DNA from: JBHIET01 sp046760785
GTDB taxonomy: Bacteria > Chloroflexota > Anaerolineae > B4-G1
Direction: 5' to 3'
Assembly: GCA_046760785.1 (NCBI GenBank)
Contig: JBHIET010000039.1
Location: 1 to 29,719, forward strand
DNA: 29,719 bases
Of the stretch, positions 21,896 to 29,719 are shown in pieces. The number at the start of each line of letters is the position of its first letter. Positions within the stretch are counted from its first letter, which is position 1. A program made the translations under genes and the position numbers. Below the pieces are notes generated by a model. The model searched no databases. It had not been told where the DNA came from and saw only the letters and a program-made list of their open reading frames with translations.

Positions 21896-21925
21896 ATTAT
21901 ACCATAGCGCGACCTATCCCCGCAA
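21896..21925 (-). promoter_or_regulatory. Candidate pgi promoter
   Basis: On the minus strand, TTGCGG (21925-21920), 18 bases and a perfect TATAAT (21901-21896) place the transcript start near 21889. This supports an ATG at 21849 or 21840 as translation start. Confidence 0.5.
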
Positions 21926-22041
21926 CAACGTGAGATCTGACGTTGCTAGAGGGTAGCTGCTCAGGCATCCTCTCCGTTTCGCTTCTCTCGGAGCAGTTGT
22001 TATGAGCTGCGTTCACCCTGAAGGACGAAAATGCGGGGCAA

Positions 22042-22078
22042 GCACCCTGAGTAGGCCGCAGGCCGTATCGAAGGGTGC
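22042..22078. repeat. REP-type palindrome in the pgi/22203 divergent gap
   Basis: GCACCCT and AGGGTGC enclose AGTAGGCCGCAGGCCGTATC. A close relative lies inside the MITE of family 2 (24001-24030, CCCTTCGATACGGCCTTCGG). Apart from this and the pgi promoter, the 300-base divergent gap shows no gene. Confidence 0.7.
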
Positions 22079-22202
22079 GGGTTTGCAAATGGAGCGGCTC
22101 GTGGTAAGTTGACAAACTGGAGGTTGTGCAGGTTGCTGGATTGTGGTTTAATAGGGCAACTGGACCTTTGCGATGGCGTTTTGTATCTGAGGTTACAGGC
22201 GC

Positions 22203-23795
22203 ATGGTGATGGAGCGTAGGCTGAGAACTTATCTGCGCCGCTGGGGGCTGCGGCTGCGGCTGGCCGAGAGCCTGACCTGGGGACTGTGGGGTGGGGCGGT
22301 GGGTCTGGGCCTTGGCCTGGCGCTGGCGCTGGCGGCGCGACTGTGGCCGCTGTTGAGGTTGGCTTGGCTGGCCGGGTTGGCGGGCCTGTTGGCGCTCGTC
22401 GGCGTAGCGCTTGGGCTGGCGGTTGCCTGGCTGCTGCCGCTTTCACTGTACAAGCGGGCGCGCATCTTCGACCGCCGTTTTGGGCTGGCCGAGCGGCTGA
22501 CGACGGCGGTGGAGATTGGCACACGCCAACTGCGGGTGGTCCCAGCGATGGCCAGGGCGCAGTTGGCCGACACGTTGGAGGCTGCCGGTCGCGTTGACCC
22601 CCGTGTGATGCTGCCGCTGCGAGCCTCGCGCCACGCGCTGCTCGCCTTTGGAGTGCTGGCCGCAGCGCTGGTCCTCTCGCTCTGGCTGCCGAATCCCCAG
22701 GAGGGTGTGCTCTTGCAGCGGGCCGCCGTGCGCACCGCCATCGAGGAGCAGATCAGGGACTTGGAGGCGGCGCGGGAGGAGGTGGCCGAGGCAGAGGGGC
22801 TGACCGAGGCCGAGCGGGAGATGCTGTTGCAGGCACTGGAGGAGGCGATTGCCGCCCTCGACTCTTCGACAAGCTCAGGACCCAGCGAAGGCCGGGCAAC
22901 GCCGGAGGAGGCGGTGGCGGCTCTTTCGGAGGCGGAGCAGGCGCTGGCGGAGTTGCAGGATCCTGGCGCGGCAACAGTGCAGAGGGGGCTGGAGCGCGCC
23001 GCCGAGGAGATGGCCGATTCGGAACTCACCCGTGACATCGCTGAGGCGCTGGCTGGCGGCAATTACGAGGAGGCAGCCCAGGCGTTGGCTGCCTGCTCCG
23101 GAACGAAAGGCGAACAACTGACTCGCGAAGAGGAACTCGAACTGGCCCGTGAGTTGACGCAGGCGGCGGAGGCGCTGGCCGAGAGTGACCTCGACGGTTC
23201 GACTGAGCTTGCCGAAGTCTTGGCGGAGCAGTTGACCCAGGCAGCCGAGGCCATCGAGCGCGGCGACATCGCCGAGGCGCGGGAGGCGATCCGAGAGGCG
23301 GCGCAGCGGATGGGCGAGACGGGGGAGCGGGTGCAGCGGCAGGAGGCGGTCGAGTCCGTGCTGGCGGAGTTGCAGGAGGGGCGCGAGCAGATCGCTCAGG
23401 CCGGCGGCGCCGGACAGCCGCTCGGTCAGGGCGGCGTGGCTGGGCAGATGACTCAGCAGGGCGAACAGCAAGGCGGGCAGCAAGCGGGTGGCGGTCGGCA
23501 GACGCAGCCCGCACACAGCGAGGACGCCGGCAGCGGCGCGCCTTACGACGAGGTCTATGTGCCCTACCGCTTCGACGAGGAGGGGGCCGGAGTGAACGTG
23601 GGCCGCGAGGGCGGCGAGGGTGTGCCGACCGGCGGCGTGCCGTTACCGGCCCCAGAGAGCGGCAGGGCCAGCGTGCCCTACCGCGAGGTTTACGCTGACT
23701 ACGCCGACCAGGCCGGCGCAGCGCTGGAGGGGAGTTACATTCCCCTTGGGCTCAAGCAATACGTGCGCGACTATTTCAGTTCGTTGGAACCCTGA
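22203..23795 (+). CDS. Membrane protein with long Ala/Glu-rich coiled coil, MoxR-neighbourhood type
   Basis: I do not recognise a named family with certainty. It resembles DUF4175-like proteins found near MoxR ATPases. The 530-residue product has two adjacent membrane segments (about 25-85), a third near 145-163, and then an almost uninterrupted Ala/Glu helix region (about 175-405) with EAAREEVAEAEG-type heptads. A Gly/Gln-rich low-complexity part (about 395-440) and a C-terminal YDEVYVPYRF / YREVYADYAD repeat-like segment follow. Repeat-derived peptides lie in the coil: SSTSSGPSEG (22864-22881) and GSTELAEV (23199-23218). It heads a run of genes that ends in MoxR, so a role in cell-envelope assembly is likely. 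Confidence 0.7.
   Translation: MVMERRLRTYLRRWGLRLRLAESLTWGLWGGAVGLGLGLALALAARLWPLLRLAWLAGLAGLLALVGVALGLAVAWLLPLSLYKRARIFDRRFGLAERLTTAVEIGTRQLRVVPAMARAQLADTLEAAGRVDPRVMLPLRASRHALLAFGVLAAALVLSLWLPNPQEGVLLQRAAVRTAIEEQIRDLEAAREEVAEAEGLTEAEREMLLQALEEAIAALDSSTSSGPSEGRATPEEAVAALSEAEQALAELQDPGAATVQRGLERAAEEMADSELTRDIAEALAGGNYEEAAQALAACSGTKGEQLTREEELELARELTQAAEALAESDLDGSTELAEVLAEQLTQAAEAIERGDIAEAREAIREAAQRMGETGERVQRQEAVESVLAELQEGREQIAQAGGAGQPLGQGGVAGQMTQQGEQQGGQQAGGGRQTQPAHSEDAGSGAPYDEVYVPYRFDEEGAGVNVGREGGEGVPTGGVPLPAPESGRASVPYREVYADYADQAGAALEGSYIPLGLKQYVRDYFSSLEP
22864..22881. repeat. REP-like repeat inside the coiled-coil gene (1)
   Basis: CTTCGACAAGCTCAGGAC, the reverse form of the element at 9222-9240, is read in frame as SSTSSGP within the Ala/Glu helix. 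Confidence 0.75.
23199..23218. repeat. REP-like repeat inside the coiled-coil gene (2)
   Basis: TTCGACTGAGCTTGCCGAAG is a variant of the same family, read in frame as GSTELAEV. Confidence 0.65.
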
Positions 23796-23801
23796 GAGAA
23801 C

Positions 23802-24645
23802 ATGAGCCAGTCCCCCATCCGTCCTTCACCGCAAGCGGTCATCTTCGACCTGGACGGCTTGATGGCGGATAGCGAGCCGCTGGCCAAGTGGGCCTGGAGT
23901 CAGGTTTTGGCCCGCTATGGGCACGAGTTGGATGCCCAGACGTTCCGCGAAATCTTAGCCTAGATTTCGCACTCCGCTAGCAGCTAAATCAGGCCAGTCG
24001 CCCTTCGATACGGCCTTCGGCCTACCCTTCGTCTACGCTCAGGACGTAGCTCAGGATGCGATTTGGCTATGATCTGTACAATCACTGTTACGATTTCCAG
24101 GGGTGCGAAAAACAGGCTTAGGCATGCGGGTGACTGACTCCGCCCGTTTCATCTGCGAGCGATTCCCGCTTCCCATCGGTTCCGAGCAAGCGCTGGCTGA
24201 GCGGGATAAGCTGTTCTTAGAAGCGGTCCCGACTCGCTTACGCGCTCGCCCCGGTCTCTACTCCTTGTTGGAGGAATTGGCTGCCCGTGGACTTCCACTG
24301 GGACTCGCCACCTCCGGCCATCGCCGGTACGTGACGTTGGCACTCCGGACACTGAGGCTGGACGGCCGCTTCCGGGCTATTGCTCGAGGAGACGAAGTGA
24401 AGCGAGGCAAGCCCGCCCCCGACATCTACCTGCTGGCGGCGGCGCGGCTGGGCGTGCCCCCAGATCGTTGCCTGGCTCTGGAGGGTGCCCCGCTGGGAGT
24501 TGAGTCCGCCTGCGCGGCGGGGATGGCCTGCGTGGCCGTGCCCAACCAGTGGACGGCTGCGCTTGATTTCCCCGGCGCATACCGGGTCTTTCCCTCGTTG
24601 AACGAGGTTAGAAGGGCATTGGACGGTCTGTGCGGTACTTCTTGA
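23802..24645 (+). pseudogene. HAD-superfamily phosphatase gene disrupted by a MITE
   Basis: The first 52 codons (from ATG 23802) encode VIFDLDGLMADSE, the HAD motif I with catalytic Asp, up to FREIL. They run into a stop (TAG) provided by the inserted element. The frame resumes after the element at GMRVTDSARF and continues through LATSG (motif II), KRGKPAPDIYL (motif III) and LALEGAPLGVESACAAGMACVAV. Removing 158 bases and one target duplication restores an unbroken frame of about 230 codons of the beta-phosphoglucomutase type. A GTG inside the element (24103) could start a 180-residue C-terminal fragment, but this lacks motif I. It sits 6 bases after the coiled-coil gene. Confidence 0.92.
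23959..24116 (+). mobile_element. MITE-like element, family 2, copy 1 (158 bp), inserted in the HAD gene
   Basis: The terminal inverted repeats are CCTAGATTTCGCAC (left) and, on the other strand, CCTGTTTTTCGCAC (right). CTTAG flanks both sides (23954-23958 and 24117-24121). Depending on where the ends are drawn this is a 5-bp duplication, or a TTA duplication with the terminal G/C in the element. The CTNAG target with TNA duplication is known from IS5-family groups. No transposase is encoded. The last 48 bases recur identically at the window end. Confidence 0.92.
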
Positions 24646-24802
24646 TGACGTTGGTTGACAACCCGGATTCGCCTGCCGGCGGAGAGGAGCAGTTCGAGCC
24701 CAACTGGCTCGCCTGGGACGAGGCGCTGGCGGCGCTACTTTTGAGGCGGAGCGGGAATGGGCGCGGCGAGCGAGACGAGTACAACAAGAGGAGGATGCAT
24801 GA
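24630..24802 (+). pseudogene. C-terminal remnant of a Nudix-type hydrolase
   Basis: From 24630 the frame reads RYFLMTLVDNPDSPAGGEE and WLAWDEALAAL, like the last part of Nudix proteins. After a one-base slip near 24738, the neighbouring frame gives ATFEAEREWARRARRVQQ and a stop at 24800-24802. That stop overlaps the M3 peptidase ATG by four bases, the usual sign of an intact coupled gene end. The Nudix box itself is missing. The head overlaps the HAD stop, so a deletion has joined the HAD 3' end to this fragment. Confidence 0.55.
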
Positions 24803-26571
24803 AAGAACACAACTTCGAACAATCCGGTTGGACACTCGAGGCGCTGTTGCCAGCGTGCGAAGGGGAGGAGTTCGAGCGCATTCTGGCGGAGTTGGAGCAG
24901 CAGGTGGCGCAGTTCGAGGCCAGCCGCGAGCATCTCGCATCGGAGATAAGCACCGAGACGTTTATGGAGTTGATGCGTCTCTATGAGACGATCTATGCCA
25001 CCAGCGCGCGACTGACCGCTTACGCCTATCTGTGGTTCTCCGAGGATACACAGGACCAGGAAGCATTGGGCTTCCTGGGACGGATGGAGCAATTGTCCGC
25101 CGAGGTGAAGAACCGGACGCTCTTTTTATCGCTGTGGTGGAAGGAGTTGGACGAGGAGTCAGCGCGGCGATTGATTGCTGCCAGCGGTGACTATGCCTAC
25201 TACCTGGAATCCCTTCGTCGCTTCAAGCCCTACACGCTGGCGGAGTCCGAGGAGAAAATCATCAACCTGAAGGACGTCAACGGAGTCCATGCGCTGGTGA
25301 ATCTGTACGAGATGATCACCAACCGCTTCTCCTTTGAATTAGAAGTAGAAGGTGAGATAAAGGAGATGACGCGGCGTGAGTTGACCACCTACTTCCGCGA
25401 TCCTTCAGCGGAGATGCGGGCCTCGGCGTACCAGGAACTGTTCCGTGTCTACAGCGACCAGGGGACAGTCTTGGGGCAGCTCTATAGCCACATCGTGCGC
25501 GATTGGGGCAGCGAAAACGTCACCCTGCGCAGCTTCGACTCTCCCATCTCCGTCCGCAATCTGGACAACGACATCCCTGACCCGGTGGCCGAGACGTTGC
25601 TGGACGTCTGCCGCGAGAATATGCCGCTCTTCCACCGCTACTTCCGGCTGAAGGCCCGTTGGTTGGGCGTGGATAAGCTGCGCCGCTACGACATCTACGC
25701 CCCTATCCGGGCCGCTGAGAGAACCTATCCCTTCATCGAAGCGGTTGACTTGGTGCTCGATAGTCTCGCTCAGTTCTCGCCCGTGCTTGCCGGTCACGCC
25801 CGGTGCGTCTTTGCCGATAATCACGTTGATTCGGAGATCCGGCCCGGGAAGCGCAGCGGGGCCTTCTGCTACGGCGTCTTGCCCGGCCTCACCCCCTGGG
25901 TGCTGATGAACTACGTGGGGAAGACCGACGACGTGCTCACGATGGCGCACGAAATCGGCCATGCCATCCACGCGTTGATGGCGGGAGACCACTCTGCGCT
26001 CACCTTCCACTCAGCGCTCCCCATGGCGGAGACGGCCTCCGTCTTTTCAGAGATGCTGATGGTGGATCGGCTGCGTGGCGAGGAGAGAGACCCTGCCGTG
26101 TTGCGCGATCTGCTGGTGACGGTGCTGGATGGCGCGTACGCGACCGTCGCTCGCCAGGCCTACTTTGTCCTGTTCGAGATCGAAGCACACAGGCGGGCCG
26201 CAGAGGGCGCGACGACCGATGATCTCTGTGCACTCTACCTGGGCAACCTGCACGAGCAGTTCAGTGACGCGGTCGAGCTTTCCGACGACTTCCGCTGGGA
26301 GTGGATGGCCATCCCCCATATCTACTCGACGCCTTTCTACTGTTATGCCTACAGTTTCGGCCAACTGCTGGTGCTGGCATTATACCGACAATACAGGAAC
26401 GAAGGTGCGTCGTTCGTGCCTCGTTACTTGGACATCCTGTCCTATGGTGGGTCGGCAAGCCCGCAGCACATCATCAGCGAAGCCGGCTTCGACATGACCT
26501 CGTCCGACTTCTGGCAGGGTGGCTTCGACGTCTTGCAGAGCCTGCTGGACGAACTGGAGGCGCTATCCTGA
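24799..26571 (+). CDS. M3-family oligoendopeptidase (PepF-like)
   Basis: This zinc peptidase degrades short peptides in the cytoplasm. The 590-residue protein has the HEIGH zinc motif at 384-388 (TMAHEIGHAIHALM) and the third ligand Glu411 in ETASVFSEML. A helical N-terminal half and the C-terminal IYSTPFYCYAYSFGQLLVLALY typical of PepF-like members are also seen. ATG 24799 follows the Shine-Dalgarno GAGGAGGA (24788-24795) and overlaps the Nudix stop. The length is normal and no damage is seen. Confidence 0.93.
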   Translation: MKEHNFEQSGWTLEALLPACEGEEFERILAELEQQVAQFEASREHLASEISTETFMELMRLYETIYATSARLTAYAYLWFSEDTQDQEALGFLGRMEQLSAEVKNRTLFLSLWWKELDEESARRLIAASGDYAYYLESLRRFKPYTLAESEEKIINLKDVNGVHALVNLYEMITNRFSFELEVEGEIKEMTRRELTTYFRDPSAEMRASAYQELFRVYSDQGTVLGQLYSHIVRDWGSENVTLRSFDSPISVRNLDNDIPDPVAETLLDVCRENMPLFHRYFRLKARWLGVDKLRRYDIYAPIRAAERTYPFIEAVDLVLDSLAQFSPVLAGHARCVFADNHVDSEIRPGKRSGAFCYGVLPGLTPWVLMNYVGKTDDVLTMAHEIGHAIHALMAGDHSALTFHSALPMAETASVFSEMLMVDRLRGEERDPAVLRDLLVTVLDGAYATVARQAYFVLFEIEAHRRAAEGATTDDLCALYLGNLHEQFSDAVELSDDFRWEWMAIPHIYSTPFYCYAYSFGQLLVLALYRQYRNEGASFVPRYLDILSYGGSASPQHIISEAGFDMTSSDFWQGGFDVLQSLLDELEALS

Positions 26572-26673
26572 CCCTTGAGATGGCCCACCTGGGGGCTGGA
26601 CCCATTCGAAAGTGACCCCGAGGCGCTGGACGCTGATGTTTTGTCGTCATCATTTCAGGTAGAGGACGCTGCT

Positions 26674-27657
<984 letters not shown>

Positions 27658-27681
27658 GATGATGAAGGGAGGGTGAGGAGG

Positions 27682-27831
27682 TTACCCGGCGTTTTTCTCG
27701 CTTTTCTCCATCCGCGCTGCCAACACGGCGATCTCCCGCTCCAGTTTTCGCTGGCGAGTCCAAATGGAGAAGACCAGCACGAACGTCAGTGCCCAGAAGA
27801 CAATGTAAGCAGCTACTAGATAGATTGGCAT
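27682..27831 (-). CDS. ccmD: CcmD-like small membrane protein
   Basis: A 49-residue frame reads MPIYLVAAYIVFWALTFVLV at its start, one membrane segment, then a basic helical tail (TRQRKLEREIAVLAARMEKSEK). This is the pattern of CcmD, the small haem-exporter subunit linking CcmC and CcmE. It starts one base after the ccmC stop. Length and position match the family, although sequence conservation is always low. Confidence 0.8.
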   Translation of the reverse strand: MPIYLVAAYIVFWALTFVLVFSIWTRQRKLEREIAVLAARMEKSEKNAG

Positions 27832-27832
27832 C

Positions 27833-28534
27833 CTAGATTCCTTTCTTGTCCTCTGCCTGCAGACGCAGGCGGGCGAGGGTGTCGGCGGCCCGCTCCAGGC
27901 GCATCCGCTGCCGCAGCAGGGTTGCGTAGAGCAGCGTGAACGCCGCTATAGAGGTCAGCAACGTCTGTACCATTCGCGGCGTCATCGCCATTCCCTCCCC
28001 ACTCGTCAGAATGTCCGGGTGGATGGTGCGCCACCAGCGGATGGCGAACCAGGAGAGCGGCACGGTGGCAAAGGCGACGATGCCATAGACGGCGGCGAAG
28101 CGCGCCTTTCGCTCCTGGCTCTCGATAGATGCCCGCAGCATACCGTAGGCGATGTAGATGAGCAACTGCACGGCGGAGATGGTCAGCCGTGGCTCCCAGG
28201 TCCAGTAGGTACCCCAGACCGGCCGTGCCCACAGGGACCCGGTAATGACGGTCATCGTGATGAAGGTTAGCCCAATCTCCACCGAGGAGAGGGCCAGGAT
28301 GTCCCACCGCCGCTCCCCCCGTATCAGGTAACCGATCCCCGCCAGGAAGGTGACGAAGAAGGCAAAGAAGCCCACCCAGGCCGAGGAGACGTGGAAGTAG
28401 AAGATGCGCTGCACTTCCCCCATCGTCGCCTCGCGGGGTGCATAGAGGAAGACCATTCCCAGCGCGACGAGCACAGCCACACAGCTCACCCCCGCCAGCA
28501 CGGCCCCCAACCAATCCTGCCCAAGCCCTTTCAT
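27833..28534 (-). CDS. ccmC: Cytochrome c biogenesis haem-handling protein CcmC
   Basis: CcmC binds haem at the outer face of the cytoplasmic membrane and passes it to CcmE in system I cytochrome c maturation. The 233-residue product has six membrane segments and the tryptophan-rich WWD-type motif WGTYWTWEPR, with His ligands in FYFHVSSAW and in WRTIHPDI. The start MKGLGQD at 28534 follows a GAGGGAGGAG-rich leader on the minus strand. It lies between ccmB and ccmD. Confidence 0.94.
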   Translation of the reverse strand: MKGLGQDWLGAVLAGVSCVAVLVALGMVFLYAPREATMGEVQRIFYFHVSSAWVGFFAFFVTFLAGIGYLIRGERRWDILALSSVEIGLTFITMTVITGSLWARPVWGTYWTWEPRLTISAVQLLIYIAYGMLRASIESQERKARFAAVYGIVAFATVPLSWFAIRWWRTIHPDILTSGEGMAMTPRMVQTLLTSIAAFTLLYATLLRQRMRLERAADTLARLRLQAEDKKGI

Positions 28535-28565
28535 ATACTCACTCCTCCCTCATCATCTTCCCCAC

Positions 28566-28603
28566 TCGTCCCAACCAACCAACTAACTAACCAACTAGCC
28601 AAT
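28566..28603. repeat. Low-complexity AACC/AACT tract between ccmB and ccmC
   Basis: The gap contains CCAACCAACCAACTAACTAA then CCAACTAGCCAA, a tetranucleotide-like microsatellite prone to length change. It changes the spacing between ccmB and ccmC, not a reading frame. Confidence 0.75.
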
Positions 28604-29302
28604 TCACTCCTCCACCACGTATCCGAAGGTGAGCGTGGAAACAGCCACGATGACCAGATCGTAGACGACCAGCAGACGGACCCAGCCGTTTACCTCTGCC
28701 AGCGTTCCCCCTTCCACCAGCCCGCCGGTGGCCTGGACGGCGGCAATGAGAGCCGGGATCGCCAGGGGCAGGAGCAGGATAGGCAGCATCACCTCCCGCG
28801 CCCGCGTGTTGACGGCGATGGCCGCCAGCAGCGTCCCCACGGCCCCGTACCCCACCGTCCCCAGCGCCACTACCACCAGCACCCCTGGCTGTAGGAGCGG
28901 TACATCGAAGAGGGCGGAGAAGAGGGGTAAAAGGACGACTTCCACGATTCCCATAAAGGCCAGATTCCCTATCGCCTTACCGAAGAAAATGGCACTACGG
29001 TCCACCGGGGCCAGCATAAGCCCATCTATGCAGCCGGTCTGCTGCTCCCGTGCCAGCGAGCGGCTCAGTCCCAGCGTTCCGGCGAAGGCCACCGTCGCCC
29101 ACAACACCCCCGGAGCCGTCACCCGGGCCATCGCTCCCCGCAGGTCCAGCGCGAAGCTGAAAATGAACAGCGCCAGCATAGAGAAGACCAACATCGCGCT
29201 GATCATCTCCCGGGTGTGGAGTTCGGCGGCGATGTCCTTGATGACGATGGCCCAGACCTTGTAGAGAAAGCTCAAACTCCACCTGCACACTTCCGGTGCC
29301 AT
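28604..29302 (-). CDS. ccmB: Haem exporter subunit CcmB, 5' end joined to an antitoxin-like gene
   Basis: CcmB is the membrane subunit of the CcmAB ABC transporter. The product has six membrane segments and typical parts: KVWAIVIKDIAAELHTREMI at the start, GLSRSLAREQQTGCIDGLML in the middle, and LAIPALIAA near the end. The frame is open upstream into HicB-like sequence. ATG 29302, with GGCAGG upstream, is used as start; GTG 29290 and TTG 29275 are alternatives. From 29302 it is 232 residues, slightly longer than usual CcmB. ccmA, which normally precedes ccmB, is missing, so export function would need a ccmA elsewhere. Confidence 0.88.
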   Translation of the reverse strand: MAPEVCRWSLSFLYKVWAIVIKDIAAELHTREMISAMLVFSMLALFIFSFALDLRGAMARVTAPGVLWATVAFAGTLGLSRSLAREQQTGCIDGLMLAPVDRSAIFFGKAIGNLAFMGIVEVVLLPLFSALFDVPLLQPGVLVVVALGTVGYGAVGTLLAAIAVNTRAREVMLPILLLPLAIPALIAAVQATGGLVEGGTLAEVNGWVRLLVVYDLVIVAVSTLTFGYVVEE

Positions 29303-29585
29303 CTGAGCCTGCCTGTCGGCTGCCTCCAGGTAACCAGTGATGGCTTCCCTGATGTTTTCCAATGCCTCTTCACGCGTTTCGCCCTCGCTGATGCAACCCG
29401 GCAGTGCTGGGCAGGTGGCAGGTGACAGTGGACCCTCCCTCTTCCTCATCCTGTTCCACAACAACGGTGAATCGGGCTCGCGATTGACGCAGTAGTGACT
29501 CATAGTCACTGCGCGGGAGGAGGACTACCTCCACCTCGCTCAAGGTTTGCACCAGCTTTTCTGGGCTTGTCGTTGTGATCACCAC
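29303..29585 (-). pseudogene. Antitoxin-like chimera: Phd-like leader plus frameshifted HicB domain
   Basis: From GTG 29585 the frame encodes KLVQTLSEVEVVLLPRSDYE, like part of a Phd/YefM-type antitoxin. RFTVVVEQDEEEGG follows, the start of a HicB-like domain. A 7-bp tandem duplication (GCAGGTG at 29411-29417 and 29418-29424) shifts the frame. The second frame goes on with TCPALPGCISEGETREEALE and NIREAITGYLEAADRQA, a classic HicB core, straight into ccmB. Removing seven bases restores one frame running from 29585 through ccmB. Either a fused antitoxin-CcmB once existed or the antitoxin stop was lost when the pieces joined. The HicA toxin is not seen. Confidence 0.75.
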
Positions 29586-29603
29586 TTACCACCTCCCACT
29601 CTT

Positions 29604-29631
29604 ATTATACCGCACTCCAGATTCCGAACAA
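29604..29631 (-). promoter_or_regulatory. Candidate promoter upstream of the antitoxin remnant/ccmBCD
   Basis: Minus-strand TTGTTC (29631-29626), 16 bases and a perfect TATAAT (29609-29604) precede the ribosome site GGGAGGTGG and the GTG at 29585. It may now be the promoter of ccmBCD. Confidence 0.5.
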
Positions 29632-29665
29632 GCGTAGCGGCGATATGACAGCGCATCGTTTAGTA

Positions 29666-29719
29666 CCTAAGCCTGTTTTTCGCACCCCTGGAAATCGTAA
29701 CAGTGATTGTACAGATCAT
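29666..29719 (-). mobile_element. Partial MITE-like element, family 2, copy 2 (cut by window end)
   Basis: The last 54 bases are the exact reverse complement of 24069-24122. The element proper starts at 29672 with CCTGTTTTTCGCAC and is preceded by CTAAG (29667-29671), the same target as in copy 1 read on the other strand. Confidence 0.92.

Overview
The window reads as a high-GC, gene-dense bacterial segment, most consistent with an anaerobic Chloroflexota (Anaerolineae-like) genome. This placement is an inference. It rests on gene content (a group 3b-type [NiFe] hydrogenase, an archaeal-type independent phosphoglycerate mutase, a glucose-6-phosphate isomerase resembling the C-terminal half of transaldolase/Pgi fusions, and ccm genes) and on the many short palindromic repeats, several of them inside coding sequences. 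No rRNA, tRNA or CRISPR array was seen. Both ends lie inside repeats that also occur within the window, so this is probably a complete assembly contig broken at mobile repeats.

Region 1 (about 100-11300, + strand) is a hydrogenase locus. It holds hypA, a decayed 5' copy of hypB followed by a small DUF4160/DUF2442 pair, intact hypB and hypC, an HdrC-HdrB-like Fe-S protein, a DRTGG-domain protein, a CBS-pair/HATPase protein, and the four structural genes (beta diaphorase-type Fe-S, gamma FAD/NAD(P), delta small, alpha large). A maturation protease, a response regulator and a GAF histidine kinase follow. The structural genes overlap or nearly touch. A mobile repeat and a 95-nt fold-back separate them from the regulatory genes. 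hypD, hypE and hypF are not in the window.

Region 2 (11500-17050) holds a patatin-like lipase (-), a remnant of a restriction/methyltransferase gene, a DUF6398 protein, an MFS transporter (-), apgM (-) and a TlpA-like lipoprotein (+). Region 3 (17050-21900) has a 50-residue membrane peptide coupled to a large PDZ-7/8TM-GAF-PAS-class III cyclase, converging on and overlapping a pgi gene. Region 4 (22200-27660, +) has a membrane/coiled-coil protein, a HAD phosphatase gene disrupted by a 158-bp MITE, a Nudix remnant, an M3 oligopeptidase and a MoxR ATPase. Region 5 (27680-29590, -) is ccmBCD, with the ccmB 5' end joined to a broken antitoxin-like (HicB) gene and no ccmA beside it.

The most distinctive signals are two families of MITE-like repeats with terminal inverted repeats, one of which interrupts a gene with a clear target duplication. 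Others are genes collapsed to their two termini (DUF4160, restriction enzyme), repeat-derived peptides inside enzymes, and a hydrogenase locus carrying DRTGG and CBS-HATPase regulators normally thought of with [FeFe] hydrogenases.
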